A DNA stretch of 64,000 nucleotides from Chloromonas sp. AAM2 (lineage: Eukaryota > Chlorophyta > Chlorophyceae > Chlamydomonadales > Chlamydomonadaceae). Location of the stretch: the NCBI GenBank assembly GCA_004335635.1, contig QAXH01005144.1:16863-80862 (forward strand), read 5' to 3'. The notes under the pieces are model-generated. The model ran no database searches, was not told the origin of the DNA, and saw nothing but the letters and a program-made list of their open reading frames with translations. Of the stretch, positions 9,980 to 22,034 are shown piece by piece. The translations under genes were made by a program, and so were the position numbers. Each line of letters begins with the position of its first letter. Position 1 is the first letter of the stretch.

Positions 9980-12712
9980 CATTACATGGCATTTGCATAA
10001 TCTACTACTTCTCATTGTTGCACGTTGACGTTGGCTGACATTTTTCCGTTTTGTCCACGCAGTTTGACGTGTTTGTTATCAAGCATGTTGAGGTAGCCCT
10101 ACAGCTACTACTGCTGAGTTTACCATGTGCTGGCTTGCCATCTGTGGCCATCAAAGCAAGCTCAGACGATGCATGTGACCAGCCATATCTCTGCCGCCTG
10201 TGCACCTGACAGACGCCTGAGTTGACAAATGCCTGTGCGACACCTACATCCCCACTGTTTGCTGTCGTCTCAAGTAAGTCAGGGCCGTTTGGTGTGGTGC
10301 CAGCACCCGACTGTTCCTCGCCTGTGCGCCCAGCAGCACCTGATGTGCCTGGTTGCCCGCACCGTGCCTCATTTCATTCTGTGTCTTATCTTGACCCACA
10401 CCGCGCCTGGTTTCCCTCCACCCCACCCCTTGTTACCCTGTGCCTCACCTTGACTGTTCCTACCAGCACCTGTTGTCCCGTCGGGTCTCCGGGCAGGAAT
10501 GTGAGCGCTGTCAGGTGCGGCAGGTCGACATTGCCCACCTAGGGAACAGGCAAGGCACAGCACACACCTCCTCACTTGACGACACGCACGGTGCAACACT
10601 GCAGTGACTACAGCATGGAGAGGAACGCTGATGTCAGCATGCAAGCAAAAGCTGCCTTGATCGGCACATGGTGACACCCACAGCCTGTCCTGAGTCTATC
10701 TGTGTGCTGGCCTTGCTTAGTGTTAAGGGTGTGCCATGACATCCCTAGCCATCCTCCTGTACAACAATGGTCATGTTGATGCCCCACCTTATTTGGTTTC
10801 CCTCCCTTTGCCTTGAAGACCTGCTGTCCGGTGCTAAGGCTCCAGACCTGCATCTGGCACCCCTCGCCCCCCACAGCGGCGGAAGTACACGACTGGTCAA
10901 GAGCCTGCAGGAAAACAGGGCCCAGTACGCAACCTGGTGAAACTGCCCTTGCGTGAATCCATTCTACGAACAGACTGGGATAAAATAGCAGCCTTTGTAA
11001 CCATGCTGAACCAGCTCGTCATTGGCATTCTCAGATTCGAAAGCACCCTTCAGAAAGCGGAGGACCTGGTAGCGGAGCCTGCAGGAAAACAGGGCTGGAG
11101 AGATTTCTGCATTGATCACCACGCTGTGTGTGCACTCATCATCATCACATGGAATTTGCCCAGAAGATATTTCGCGGTAAGCGGTAGAAGGCACAGAACC
11201 CCAATGTTACCAATGTTGACCATAACACCATTCACCGCTGCACATGCACCATGCCAAAGCTCAAGCGCCATGCACCTCATGACGCAAACCTGCTGTGTGT
11301 GTGACACCAACGGTCCACGGCAACCCTGCCTGACCAGGCGACGCCATGCTTTTCACACCACATTGTCTTACCATGCAGCCAACTTGGGGTGCCATGCATT
11401 CCACATCACTCAGTCTTACCATGCAGCCCACGTTGGGTGCGGTCTGCATGCTGCTCGTGCTGACCCAACCCGCCTGCGTTCCTTCCCCCTGCGCCTCCCC
11501 TCCTTGCTGTTCCGAGCTCCTCAATACTGAGAGCATCCCGGTAGTCGAGCAAGACACAAGCCTACACACAGTCACATGGTGTGATTTGTGAATTCCAAAG
11601 ACATGCCCTGATTGAATTTAGAACTGTGGCATGCCAGAATGCAGTTCTGTGTGCTCTTTGCGACACCCAAACATGAGCGCTTTTTATCCAACAGCCACTT
11701 CAGTGTGCTGTTTGTGATGCCAAAACATGGTTCCTGAAAACAGAATTCAGAAATCGTATTTGTATATTGTATAACGTGCTTATCAGGGTCGGCAGGCTTG
11801 TGTGAGTCTGGGCCATGAGATATCAAGCTCCAAGCTCAACTAATGTTCCATGGTTGCTATACAGTTGAATTGGCACAACATGAGAAGGTGCATGTCAAAT
11901 GCACCCTCTGCACCCACGCACCCCAATGCATGATCAAGCTGTTGTCTGAAGGCAAGGCACTTGACCTCTGCACTGGCTGTTGGGTAAGCGCCCTTGACCT
12001 TGGCAGGTAGCAAGGGCAGGGGTGCCAGCACATGGCCGTCATGTGCGCTCAACAACTGCCCTGTCCCGTCACGTCGTGACACCGCTATCACATCCTCAGC
12101 TGCAGCACATGCAAGCATGAAGCTGTAATCAGCATGCAGTGGTGGCAGTGGGAAGCAGCATGCTGAGCCGTGCAGGCAGGCAGACACATGCGGAATCTGG
12201 GCCTGGCTGTAGGCGCGTGTGGCATGGACCGAGTGTGCAGACTGACTGCATGGCATGGTCTTGTCACAAGTAGTCTGCGCACCTGGGCTGAGAAGGAAAT
12301 TGGGTGCTGCCAGTGCCTGTATCGATTTGTCCTTGTTAGGTTGACCCCTGCAATTCAGTCGGAAAACATCAACTTGACTTCTTCGACGGCCATCTCAGCA
12401 ACTGTTTGACCAGGCTTCCAGCAGGCATGGGACTCAGTGCTTGACAAACTGCTAGGCTCTGGATGGCTCACCATACTTGAACGATGGCGGCAGCATCCCA
12501 TGCTGGGCCAGAGGGTACCTCGACAACTGCAACAGACCGGCATGCACTCATCAACTGGGTAGATGCGTTCAGTTTACGACCATGCAAGTAATCTGATGTC
12601 GGCCTCTACCTTTCAAGAGCCCAAGCTCGTCCGCCACCGCAAGTCTCGCAAAGGCGGGCTGGGCAACCTTGCGCTTCGTCCGAGCTACAGGCAAGTCAGC
12701 CATGGTAATCAT
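9104..12712 (-). CDS. WDR74/NSA1-like WD40 ribosome-biogenesis protein, 8 exons
   Basis: Exons: 12712-12610, 12526-12472, 12347-12283, 12099-11918, 10904-10788, 10538-10449, 9803-9600, 9394-9104. Phase closes to 368 residues. WD-type blades include AAIVQVWGQP, VGGEGCQMQVWSLSTGQQVF, KHKLWLYDLRAGQRPQMDL and LLASVSLDRFMRVHD. The order, especially the vGGkG..lqVW, qvrLYDlragqRP and GSVRSLtlHP..plLASvsLDR..RvHD series, matches WDR74 of animals and plants and yeast Nsa1. The C-terminus is short and basic (HKKSKG). In the family the propeller binds pre-60S particles in the nucleolus and is removed by the AAA-ATPase NVL/Rix7. The donor ending exon 7 (gtgcaa) is weak, and another end a few bases on is possible. 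Intron 6 carries the N-gap CAT repeat. A second start codon is three codons downstream. Confidence 0.85.
9814..9979. repeat. (CAT)n microsatellite interrupted by a sequence gap
   Basis: A nearly pure CAT/ATG trinucleotide array with a 38-N gap at 9885-9922. The real repeat length is unknown. It lies in intron 6 of the WDR74-like gene, beginning only about 10 bp from the exon 7 acceptor, so array length could affect splicing. Confidence 0.95.
10901..11094. repeat. Duplicated 3' splice-site segment in the WDR74-like gene
   Basis: An identical 20-mer occurs at 10901-10920 and 11075-11094, 174 bp apart. On the gene strand it reads as a polypyrimidine tract plus TGCAG|GCTC. The downstream copy is the real acceptor of exon 5 (exon start 10904); the upstream copy is a decoy acceptor in the same intron. 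Confidence 0.8.
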
Positions 12713-13258
12713 TGCGAGAAACACTGAGTCGGGAACCCCGCTTGCAACCCCGATATTATCAGGACTCGGCGGCGCGAATCCGTTTCTGTCTGAATTGCGA
12801 CAGCTGGCAGCTGTTGTTCTGTGCAGGTTGTCAAGGAAATGGTTACACGGCAAAGACCATCGCAATGTGCAGCAATGCAGAAAAGAAAACAGTCAACCCA
12901 GTTCCAACAACCACTCTCAGCCTGCCAGACACGTTGAGTGTGCAGACGGCCCCGGTCCACTGTGGTTTCATATATTCTGCGGTCAGCATCTTTTCCTGTC
13001 AGCAATGCTTCATCGCAGCAACTAAGCAATAGGGGGTTGACGCTTGGCGCCCATTCTTGCCCCGTGTTTCTCGCAAACATCGCAAACCGATTGAAGAATG
13101 ATGGTCCTCTTGCAAATGGCCTCGACTTGTCATGTCAGGCTCAGCGTCTAGCTGGCCACAATACTTGTGGTAAGGGCAGACATTAGCTGCTGCAGCAATT
13201 GTTTGAGTTAAGGCCGTTCTTAGCAAGCATAAGAAGCAAGACAGCGTAAGCGCTCTAC

Positions 13259-16200
13259 CTAAGGACGTGGTGCCCTGCCAGGCCTAACTAACTTGAACCG
13301 ATACCTAAGCGCTATCTTGGGCTGAGCTTCTTCATCAGCTCCATTCACCGCCTGAGTCATCTGCAAGTCTTCACCCATGCCCCGCCTGTTGCCATCTTTG
13401 TCTTTGGCTACCAGTGAACTGGCCGCATCTAAGATTGACTGGCCCCAGCGTTGCAGCATCTCCTGTTGCTGTGCCAGCTGTTCAAACGTCATGTGCTGGC
13501 TTGCAAGTGCAGCCACCTTTCCGGAGATGGGATCTTGATCCGACCTACAGGCAAACCAAAGTATACGATAAACCAATTGAATGAGCACGTGTGTGGATGG
13601 CTAGGGACAAGGAATGAACGGGGCAACCAAGCAAATCAAGTAAAAGATGGGAGGATGCGAGCATGTGATGTCGGGCTGGCAAGAAATGAACATGAACAGA
13701 GGGGACGCACTGAGCAGACTTGCGAGGCAAGCCCTCCACCATATGAACACTTGTGAGTCGGTGGTCGATAGTTATCATTCATGTTTTTGTGAGCATTTGA
13801 CTGTCTGGAACGGGCAAGGAATGAATTCAGTCTTGAACTGGCAGAAAAGAACACCGAACAAACAGGCTGGGCCGGTCAGTGTGCCCTGTGGTGTGGTTTG
13901 TAGAGCAGCTTTGGCTTCATGGTCCAAGTCACACTTCTACATGCTAACTGGTAGCTGATGACGGTCACGTGAGTTGGCTCACCGTTACGAATGTAAACTT
14001 CCTGCTGTTATCAGTAACACACCTGTGGGGGTCCTTGATGTGCGCCCAGATTTCGTCCTCAGTAGCGCCTGCCCATCTGTACTTGATCCGGTCGTGCTCA
14101 GACATGCCTGGTGATCCTTCATTCTGCAGCAACGCCCGCCGCATGCGATCCACCGCCGCAACCATTTCTGGCGACATTTCGCCTGGCTGCTCTAACCGAC
14201 GTTCACCGGCCGCATCTTCTATGATCGTGGCCAACTTGCGCCCGCCAAAGGATCGAGGTTCCCACACTTCCTCGACGTACTGTGGGGCTGGCGTGTCCGC
14301 TTGCAGCCAATCAGGGTTGCTGCTTGCTGGCTGTGAGCCGTCGAGCTCTTCAGCCTCCTCCAAGTGTCTGGCTTGGCCGCTCTCGGCTGACGGTGCAAAC
14401 ACTTCATCGATCTCAAATTCGTCTTCACCCGGCGGTGCTGCAAAGATCTCATCGACACCGTGCTCTTCTTCCTCATCGCCAGGTGGCGGATGAAACACCT
14501 CGCCGACGCCTTGCTCTTGCAGACGTCTATACTCCGCTATCCGTTCGCTCATCCCCGGAAGGAACCCTTCCTTTCGCTCCTCTTGCTGCTGGAAGACGTC
14601 GTCCTGGTCGTACTCCCATTCCGCAGGTGGAACATCCTGCTCTAGCGGAACATCCTCTGGTCCTTCGTAGTCGTACTCGTACTTGTAGTCTTCAACCGCA
14701 TGCGCATCGGGGCCATCTGACACACCATCATCATGTTGAGCGTACTCGTACTCAGAGTCCCGTTCGGAATCGCCGTGCGGAAAGGTGACCACCACTTCGT
14801 TGTGTGTAGGTTCATCCTGCGCACCGTCAAATGGTCGCTGAGCGTCTGGGGAGGAAGCATCAATTGCCTCCTGCTCTTCCAGCCTGCGTCCAACGAACCA
14901 AGGTTCTGGTGATGGGGGTTTTGGTGGCGGTCGGTGAGACATCTTCCACGCCCAACTCTTCGGTGGCGGCCTGGGTGGGAACGGCTTCTTTGGCCAAGGG
15001 TACTGCCTTGGTGGCTTTGGCGGTTTCATGGCCTGAAGCGGCGAAGGCGGCACAGGCGGCTTTGGCTGGCTCTCGTCAAGTCTGCGTGGCCCTTTGACCT
15101 CAGGCGATGGGGGCTGTGGTGGCGGCCGGTGAGACATCTTCCATGCCCAGCTTTTTGGTGCGGGCCTGGGTGGAAACGGATACTTCCTTGGCGGTTTTGG
15201 CGGTTTCATGGCCTTGAACGGAGGTGGGGGTGAGTCAGACACAGGTGGAGGGGGTGGCTTAGGCGGCTTTGCCTTTGGTGGCGGCTTTGGCGGCCTGGGT
15301 TTGGGTGGTGGCTTTGGTGGCCTAGGTTTTTTGGGCCACTTCTTAGGAGGAGGTGGAGGAGGGAGACTTGAGCTTGGGGAATCCGGAGATGGTGGCGGCT
15401 CATCAGGTGATGGTGGTGGAGGGCTGGGCAGTGAAGGGGTCGCTGAGTTGGAATCAGGAAAGGGTGGCAAAATGGGCATGCCTGGCGGTGGGGAGGTGGG
15501 ACGGGGTGGCCGGGGAGGCTCAACGTTGTCCGGCCGGTGATCCACATGGGCTCCGGGGATGCAGTCCATGTCCTGTTGGAGAGCACACGTGGTTGAAGGG
15601 TCAGGGGCTGTCGTCAAAGTGACAGTTTGAGTGCACGGAACTTTGAAGTAGGGCAGCTGCGGCGCAGCCTTGTGGGCAAAAGCCTGCTTCAGTGGATGAA
15701 AGCCTGCTTATTTAGATTTAGTGGGTGAAAGCCTGCTCAAGCCTTGGTCAACGCTTGCTATCACTATCCAACAAGTTGTTGCTTGCTGAAACCCACGCTG
15801 ACAGGCGTGGCTTCCCTCATCCAGTATACAGTCAGTCAGTCACCTCACCAATGAACCCTTTTCTTTTGTAGAAGTTCGCAATTGGCGTCTATTAAACAAC
15901 ACGCAAGAACCTCATCATTGTGCCCTTTGGTATCTCTTCTGAATACCGACTTATACGACTTCAAGCAACCACTGGCAGGCAACCTGGAAGTCAATCAGCC
16001 CATACCTGGAAGTCAATCAGCCCATACCTGGAAGTCAATCAGCCCATCGCAGTCGTTATCAATACCGTCATAGCAGTCTGTCTCAACGGCTTGGCTGTAG
16101 CGGCACACCGTGATGATGCCATTGTCCATTGTGCCCTCAACTTGGCGAACAGACTGCAAACACAGCGAGAACACATTTGGTGCAGTGCACAGTAGCATAG

Positions 16201-19200
16201 TTTGATGCACAGCACGAAGGCAGATTTCGTTGCAGATACACAGAAGGCATCGAAGACAGCGCACCATGGTCGGCCAAGTATTGGCAAGGCTGTTTGTCAG
16301 CTTGGAGTGTTGGCTTGGCAGACCAATACCCGGTATAGATTGCTACTATTTTCAACTCACAGTCATTGGCCGCCACCCAACCTCCAACTGCACAACCCAG
16401 GCCCACCCAAATCCTCTTTGCACCATGGATTGCGTGCATGGCACGGTGGATGCATGGTGACATGCATGTGCCAGAGCTGCCTCCCGCAAGTGTGCTTGCA
16501 GCAATCAAAATGTACTCGCTGAACCCTATGCTGAGTAAGACGAATGCTCAGATGATGATCAATGGATTCTCCCGCTGTACAACTGTTTCCATCCACACTT
16601 CCCGGCACCACAACTCTCGTCACACCTCCCAGGCCCACCCAGCCATATAATCACACATGTTGCACGAATATTTGGTTGTCCCACTCACCAGGCCCCACGT
16701 GGCGTTGCGGTACTCCTGGCCGGTGCCCACACTGCCCCAGATGTACGAGTATCGCGCCATCTGCTGGATCTGACCGTCCCACCTGGACGTGGCATGAATA
16801 AGCATGTGTGTACGGTAAACTCATCACAAACAGCACTGACTTTCCTCTCGAATTCATCATCGATTGAACGATCCCAAACATCTGCAGCGGTCAGAAGGGT
16901 CAGCCGGCATGAGAAATTCAGCACTTTGCAATATGCAAGCTGACTTGTTGTGGGTCTGCCACATGCAGAATACAAGGTGGGATGTGCAATTCAGGACACA
17001 CAGCATCTGCTCCACTTGCTCACCAGTAGATGTTGGTCGCGTACGTGTAGTCAACGGGCATGCCGGCATCATACTTGCCAGTGTCGGTCCTGCAGAAAGG
17101 ACATGTTGAAGTACATGATTCATGCAGGCCATTCATCCATCAGGCTGCCATGTTGGCGCGCGCCATTTCCGGCCGGTACCCATACAGTGTGAATTGCATG
17201 GTGCTCATATCCAGATCTTTGTGAAAGGAGAAAAAAGGTGTGCAGCATGTCGCAGATCCGTACTACAATCGTACATCATGCAGACCATGCATTGGCGGGC
17301 TCACTGACGTTTCCATGCAGCTTGACCGCAAGTCCCTTGCAGCTCAGAGCCGCACCCGCGTGTACCCAATGTCAGAGTCTGTGATATCAACACGCTCTTC
17401 CAAGTTTCTTAACAGTGTGTTAGCCTTTTGAGCTCTTCACAGGCTTCAATAAACCTGGCGTGAAACGAGGCCCACCTGTAGCCGATAAAGATGGAATACC
17501 CCCTGAAGGCTGTGTTGTACCCGGTGATCCAGTCCGGCTGAATCATCAACATGTTGGTCAGGTGTTTCTGAAGGCAGGGAAGTGGGGAAGGAGGAATGGG
17601 TGGAAAGGGCAACGGCATAGCGTGTGCAAGACAGGCAGTGGCATCACGCTCCATGCTCAGGGGTAGTCAGTTCTGACGGTAAAGGGGTGGAAAGGGAAAG
17701 TACATGGTGTGCGGGACAGGCAGTACGGGACAGACATGCAATACGGGAAAGTGGCATGGCGTGTACGGGTGGGATCAAAGTCCGAGCACAAGGGCCTGTA
17801 GGACTAAGCATGCATTTCCAGCTGAGATAGTAGAGCACAGGCTGCAGCCATAGGTGCAATGAAGTTGACTCTGGCAACCAAAGTGGGGATAGACTCGTGA
17901 CACTAGTTCTTGCATGAAGCTGCCCCTACCTGCTGTGAGGGGATGGTGTAAGTGTGAGGGACGCCGACAAGTAGCGACTTGGTGTTGAGCGTGGCGATGG
18001 GCTTGCCCCAGCCCAGCTGCCAGTTGTGCACTGGGTTGAAGCAGCGCAGGTCGCAGCAGTCGCCCATCACACACGAGTAGTCACAGTAGGCGCACGAGTC
18101 CTTGGCACTGCGAGCAAGGTGCAGGAACACTTCACACTGCATACTCGTGTTCATTCACTTATATTCATTGTAATTAGTATATCTCACACTGTATACTTGT
18201 ACTCTTTTGTTGAATGTGGTGAGCTCTCTTTGCTGCATGGCTCGAGTTGAACTACAGGATCATTGGCGGACAAGCAGACAGACACGGCTACTGTGCCGTG
18301 CTTCTGATAACAACCTTGCAAGTGTAAACAGAACTGGCAATCATTGCTGCTGTTTGTCCCGCCATCTTCAGCACTGCAACCATCCGCAAGATAGGAGGTA
18401 TGTGATGGCGAGCCCACGACGTTCAAAGCCCGCCCCGCCATGTCTTACGCGTGATGCAGGTATAGGGTGTGGCCCAGTTCGTGCATAAAGGCCGCAGGGG
18501 ACTTCCACAGCTCGCCCGTAAGCCACACACTGCAGAGCACACACACATACAAGTAGCCACATCAATGGTTGCAGTGGGTCGCCCTATCTGCATGCTCTGA
18601 CGACCTGTCCTGGTCAGAGGGCTCACTTTATGGCAGCCACAGTCACTGCTTCAGCTCCACCTGCCTGAACCATGCTGCGACGCCTATCCATCCCCCTGCC
18701 CTGCTCCCTTTCCTGCCCACCCCCCTCAACCCACTGTGACTCCCAACCTGGCTTGCCTGTAGTTACAGCCCCTCTCTTGCCTAAGGCACTTGGCTGCCGC
18801 CTGCCCCAGACAACACCAGACCCTTATGCCACTTTGCTGCCCTTGCGTTCTTCCCTTGGCGCTTCATCCCTGCTCCTTCTCACTTACCTCTTTCCTGCCA
18901 TGTCATGCTTTCCCACAATGTTTTTCCTGCGTTGCTCACTTTCCCTCCTTTCACAGCCTGACTTGCACACTGACCTGGCATACTTGTACGCGCCATCCGC
19001 CTCGGTGTTATCCGGCCCCAGCGTGCCTAGGCCCATCCACCGGCAGCCTGCGGAGTAGATGTAGTACTGGGGCAGCAGCAGCACCCGGTGACGGTACAGA
19101 CTCAAGTCCACGCCAAACTCCGTCTGCAACCAGACACACCACATGGATCACATGCGTCATCACAGGCACACCACATGGATCACATGCGTCATCACAGGCA

Positions 19201-22034
19201 GACCACATGGATCACATGCGTCATCACAGGCACACCACATAGATCACATGCTGAAGTATAACGGGTGGCAAGCCTGCTGTGCACGTGCATCAAGGTGTAG
19301 CGGAATCCATTCACCATGGTGGGTGGTGATAATAGAGCTGGGCTTCACAGCACGCGCACGGACATGCCTGCTTGTGCATGCACATGACAGGCAGCATGGC
19401 ACACCCTATCCCCTGTGCGGGACTGTGCGGGTGCATGACTGTGGGGCTGCACCACCACTACTATCACAGTGTGTCCCTTCACATGCATGTTTAACTGGTT
19501 TGCCTTCTGTGCTGACAGGGCAGCATTCAGCGATGCGGGAAACCATGCAGCCATGCGCCATGTGTGCGCAAGCATTCAGTCTGTCATAGGCACAGCAATG
19601 CAATCGGCATGCGCATGTGCCCTCCTCGCTGCCACGCACCTCCGCCTGTTGGCTGGCGTACCGCATCCACCCCTCTGAGTCTGTGTAGGTGCATGCGTTG
19701 GCATCAAAGCCGTAGTCCGGGCCCGTGTAAGAGCAGGGGATGTTCACAGGGCCGACGATCTGCAATTGCACAGGGGCCACAAAGATACATACCATGCAAC
19801 ATTTGCACTACAGCATGAGGATCACTATCATCACTGTTGATCCCGTGACACTTGGGTGGTGTGATGACACTTCAAGCAACATGGTGGCATAGCTGAGTTG
19901 GCTGACTGTCGCCCACATTCAGATTGGCCTAGCCTGCACACTTGTGTAAGCCTGTCCGTAATGGCTGTCAAGTAAATCATAGGGTGAACCTGATCGTTGA
20001 CAACCTTGCCACACATTTGTAACGCTGGTTGACATTGCCCTGGTTGAAGATTACCTATCAAAACACAAGCTTTGATCACCTGGCAAACCAGCCACAGCCC
20101 TCTTGAAACCAACGCCTCGGTTCTGCTTGATTGGCCATCGGATGCACGTGGCCCCCTCTTTTGACATCATCACTTGCCCCGCTGCCTGACCTGCCTCTGT
20201 TGACTTGTGCCCTTTTAGGAAACCCAGCCAGGATCAACCCTTTCTAATCACACACCGCTTTCTATTCAGTCAGGCAATCAGGCACACGTGACGCAATTCC
20301 TTATCCATCACGTGATCGTATCACATGACCCCATTTCATGATCTCATCAGGTACCTTCGGTTGACATTTCACATGACCCCATCCCACTCACTCTGCTGTT
20401 CTGCGGGTTCATGCTCGACAGTCCCTGTGAGCACTCTGAGTAGTAGCCTTCCAGCGTGCGAGCCTTGGAATCTGGGCCGTCAAACGTCACCTTGCTCAGC
20501 TCCTGCCGTAGGATAGCAGGTATGCTTGCAGTGTATGATGAAACATGTCATATCAATAGCAATCATGGGATCAGTTTTTGAACATCGTCAGTCCAATGCT
20601 TGTAGGTTACATGTGGCAGCTGCACAGGTCCCAAGGATAGGTGCTCCAACATATATGTGGCAACTGTACAGGTTTGAGCTTCTTCTTTATCAACGTTTCC
20701 TTCCGTGAGCCAAACCAGGGGTGCATGGCAAATGACGCAAGGACATCACAGCCTGCACCGCCATGCTTGACTGCCGCATGGCTACCCGTTGTCCTTGCTG
20801 GCCATCTGTTGGGTATTGCACCCCTTGGTGCCTGACTTGAGTTCATGGCAGTGCACTGCACTGCATGCCCATTTGAACGTAAAACAACAGTGCATGCTCT
20901 TCCCCTCATCACGGAGTCATGCACACCTGCATAACACGCCTAATATCCCAGCATGTCCGTCACCCTTGCCACTCACTTCCACTGAGACAGCCGCGCCATG
21001 ATCACACACACTGGAGATGATGAACAGAGTGGGCATGTCTGTGACAGTGGTGGTCTGAGCCCAGGGAACGCTTGAAGGCGTGCCTAACAACGCAGCTGTG
21101 TTGACTGTGTTGACGCCTGTGCTTGTGCTGTCATCAACGGAGCTTAGGGCGGCTGTGGCTGCCCCCTGGTAAAGCTCTTGCACTGCTACCTCGTAGACGC
21201 CTGTCCGGTAGGCGGAGATGTGAATTTGAGTGCCTGGGACTATCAAATCGATCTGGAAGCAGGACAGGCAGCACGTGCATCACATGTTAGACATGTGCGT
21301 GGCTTGTCCCCCATGCCAAGGTCCGCATGAGCATCAAAGCTTGTGTGCTGATGCCGGGGCAAGAGAGCGACCTGTGCGTTTCTTGTAGCCGCTACTACCG
21401 GCTTGAGCTGTCGCTCAACAACTGTCATCGTAGTCTCTTGCATGGCAACCTTGGACTGGCCACACTGCAACAGATACCGTCGATGAACTGCTGCTTGCGT
21501 AAGGGAGTCACAGTTGGTACATGAGTTGACGCAATACATGGCTGTGCATAGCAGAGAGCTGAACTGCATGGCGGCAGAACTGCATGCGCACATTGCATGC
21601 TCATGGACAACCACACATCAGTCAGTATTGTTGTTGCCAGCCTGTTGTTGGCTAAAAGCCATCACGCAAGCCAATCTGCTCACCTGTCGTTTGACATTGG
21701 TGATGTCCATTTCCAGGAGGTGATTAATCTTGCCAGCTGTCTCAACAACTCTGATAAGATGAGCCAATGTGTCCTGGCCATTGGCTAATGTAACTGTCCT
21801 GAGCACGTACACCCCAGTGTACCAGTTCAGCACGCCATCACTCAAGGGAAGGGCCGCTGTCTGCTGTGCTGAGTTCCCTGTGTCTGACTCCTGCATGCGG
21901 CTGCTTTCCTCGTGCTCTGGCACATCTTCAGCCTGCAAACTGGCAGTGTACGAATGCGCCGACGCCCGGCATGCTAGCAAGGCTACAAGGGCCGCTGTAG
22001 CCAGCGCGTGCTTGAGCATTCTTGCGCAGGTCAT
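13259..22034 (-). CDS. Secreted gametolysin-like (M11) metalloprotease fused to a MopE-type motif and an extensin-like proline-rich tail
   Basis: Exons: 22034-21684, 21252-20977, 20502-20392, 19759-19640, 19123-18975, 18529-18449, 18107-17930, 17567-17476, 17342-17305, 17216-17180, 17089-17024, 16782-16689, 16153-16028, 15572-14023, 13544-13259. Phase closes to 1184 residues. A signal peptide starts it (MLKHALATAALVALLACRAS). The zinc site is HELGHTLYLHHA near 352-363, with Tyr where most members have Gly. Then come the M11 hallmarks (YSCVMGDCCDLRCFNPVHNW, LGWGKP). DCYDGIDNDCDGLID (557-571) resembles MopE or calcium-loop motifs. From 574 there is a Pro-rich region (KPPKPP, SPPPP) with a roughly 60-residue internal duplication around KSWAWKMSHRPPP. 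Acidic and Tyr-rich repeats follow. Gametolysins digest Hyp-rich cell walls; this one carries such a wall-type tail itself, so it is probably anchored in the extracellular matrix. Confidence 0.86.
15983..16044. repeat. 22-bp tandem triplication across a 5' splice site
   Basis: The unit catacctggaagtcaatcag plus cc occurs exactly at 16001-16022 and 16023-16044, with an 18-bp partial copy at 15983-16000. On the gene strand each reads ..GATTGACTTCCAG|GTATGG. The coding end of exon 13 (LIDFQ) plus its donor is thus present three times. The donor at 16027 belongs to the first copy met by the transcript. Using either later donor shifts the frame by 22 or 44 nt. Confidence 0.92.
19134..19252. repeat. 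32-bp minisatellite, four copies, next to an acceptor
   Basis: caccacatggatcacatgcg tandem units (32 bp each) fill the intron end just before exon 5 of the metalloprotease gene (acceptor at 19124). No coding function is visible. Confidence 0.85.

Noticed and set aside
15208..15540. Long glycine-rich reading frame on the plus strand
   Set aside because: It is the exact antisense of the proline-rich exon 14 of the metalloprotease gene; base bias opens this frame without any independent gene signal.
17356..17407. Possible exon reading NLEERVDITDSDIGYTR in the metalloprotease gene
   Set aside because: It would leave a 20-nt intron after it; skipping from 17476 to 17342 gives a normal intron and restores the M11 sequence in phase.
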